Origin: Sneathiella sp. P13V-1
GTDB taxonomy: Bacteria; Pseudomonadota; Alphaproteobacteria; Sneathiellales; Sneathiellaceae
Direction: 5' to 3'
Assembly: GCF_015143595.1 (NCBI RefSeq)
Contig: NZ_WYEU01000003.1
Location: forward strand, 1 to 64,000
DNA length: 64,000 bases
Under the pieces are notes generated by a model that saw only the letters and a program-made list of their open reading frames with translations, did no database searches and had not been told where the DNA came from. The translations under genes were made by a program, and so were the position numbers. Positions 63,348 through 64,000 of the stretch are shown one piece after another. Numbering within the stretch: position 1 is the stretch's first letter; each line of letters begins with the position of its first letter.

Positions 63348-64000
63348 CTACTTGAACTCTTTACTCTGAGAGTCACCGCCGCGGATCACCATAACCTTAT
63401 CCGCAGCTTTCCCGCTTGCTGCTGGTTTTGCGATCAACGAACTTGCATCACTGTCCCACGTAAACCCTCCGGTCTCGCCGCTATCTCCGCTCGTTGCGAT
63501 ACTGCGAAGAGACAGCGACAAACGTCCAAGTGCACGGGACACTGAAATTTTTTCGACTTGTTTTGGAGTAACTTCCAATGTTGCAATTCGACGAACAACA
63601 ACCTGTTGCTCCTGATCGTCAGTGCTCTGATCCATTGCAACAACACGCACATTGCTCAGGATGGTCTCACTTGCGTGGCGCGGGCGGGAGCTTTCGGTAT
63701 TTTCCTGAATGATCTCAAGCGTCAAGATCACATCCACGCGGTCACCTGGAAAAATAAATCCCGCAACGCCAGTTGTTTCATCAACTTGTATGGAAACAGC
63801 TCTTTTGCCAGGCTTCAACACAGCGGCAAGAAAACCCTGCTGACCCGGCTTCACCATACGACTATCTGTGATAGGTTCTCCTGCAGAAAGTCCGCTACGA
63901 ACAACAGTACCATAGAACTCATCTACTGGTCGGGAGTTTTCAACCACATATTGCTCTTCCAGACCGTCAGTTTCAGGCCATTCCTGCCATTTCACATGAT
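63348..64000 (-). CDS. cpaB: Pilus assembly protein CpaB (partial)
   Basis: At least 215 residues of CpaB, with the N-terminus beyond the right edge of the window; the frame stays open to the last base. A SAF domain (LEEQYVVENSRPVDEFYGTVVRSGLSAGEPITDSRMVKPG) is followed by the RcpC/CpaB domain (KRAVSIQVDETTGVAGFIFPGDRVDVILT). The 9-bp gap to cpaC shows one operon. CpaB is a periplasmic component that helps secretin function. The signal-anchor and any earlier genes (pilin, prepilin peptidase) are not in this window. Confidence 0.9.
   Translation of the reverse strand, partial: HVKWQEWPETDGLEEQYVVENSRPVDEFYGTVVRSGLSAGEPITDSRMVKPGQQGFLAAVLKPGKRAVSIQVDETTGVAGFIFPGDRVDVILTLEIIQENTESSRPRHASETILSNVRVVAMDQSTDDQEQQVVVRRIATLEVTPKQVEKISVSRALGRLSLSLRSIATSGDSGETGGFTWDSDASSLIAKPAASGKAADKVMVIRGGDSQSKEFK

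Noticed and set aside
1-64000. CRISPR array, tRNA or prophage
   Set aside because: No regularly spaced repeats, cloverleaf-like genes or phage structural genes were recognised on either strand; the reb genes are paralogues and not a repeat array.

Overview
The window reads as a stretch of chromosome from an alphaproteobacterium with moderate GC (near the middle by eye). The CpaB-C-D-E-F/TadB-C pilus cluster, the malonate genes with a MatR-like operator, the aromatic and amino-acid catabolic genes and the many dicarboxylate, peptide and acyl-CoA functions fit a heterotrophic, possibly marine or host-associated, member of the Rhodospirillales/Sneathiella-type lineages. Genus is inference only. 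No rRNA, tRNA, CRISPR array, complete insertion sequence or phage gene was recognised.

Layout. 0.2-4 kb: minus-strand acyl-CoA operon (SDR, MaoC hydratase, nitroreductase, acyl-CoA dehydrogenase). 4.1-8.8 kb: 2-hydroxyacid dehydrogenase, then malonyl-CoA decarboxylase divergent from malonyl-CoA synthetase around a TTGTATACAA operator, then a CGNR zinc-finger protein. 9-14.5 kb: class C acid phosphatase, YeiH-type exporter, hybrid histidine kinase, GST. 14.6-23.4 kb: DUF2817 peptidase-like protein, a complete peptide ABC importer, ArgE-type deacylase, DMT transporter. 23.5-28.1 kb: the PrkA/YeaH/SpoVR stress-kinase operon. 28.3-31.2 kb: threonine catabolism (tdh-kbl) with a divergent XRE-cupin regulator. 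31.2-37.3 kb: glycerate 2-kinase, cupin protein, molybdopterin oxidoreductase, orphan solute-binding protein, DadA-like oxidase. 37.4-43.7 kb: homogentisate catabolism (hmgA, fahA, maiA) with an aromatic FAD monooxygenase and a metallo-hydrolase, flanking a pair of near-identical operator-like repeats. 43.9-48.6 kb: GMC oxidoreductase, potassium channel, MscS channel, SulP transporter.

49.3-54.2 kb is the most unusual region: an R-body (refractile body) locus. It carries seven Reb-type proteins (five clear RebB-like, two divergent), a divergent ECF-type sigma factor, a small IS3-OrfA-like helix-turn-helix protein, and a methionine aminopeptidase gene embedded in the opposite orientation. R-bodies are coiled protein ribbons that unroll violently and are best known from the Caedibacter killer symbionts of Paramecium. 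The intergenic spaces hold strong dyads and hairpins that may be operators or mRNA-processing signals.

54.3-64 kb: RecQ helicase, then a minus-strand tight-adherence (Flp/Tad) pilus operon running cpaB (cut by the window end), cpaC, cpaD, cpaE, cpaF, tadB, tadC. Several genes need start codons downstream of the longest reading frame; these are corrected in the entries on the basis of ribosome-binding sites, overlapping terminators or signal peptides.
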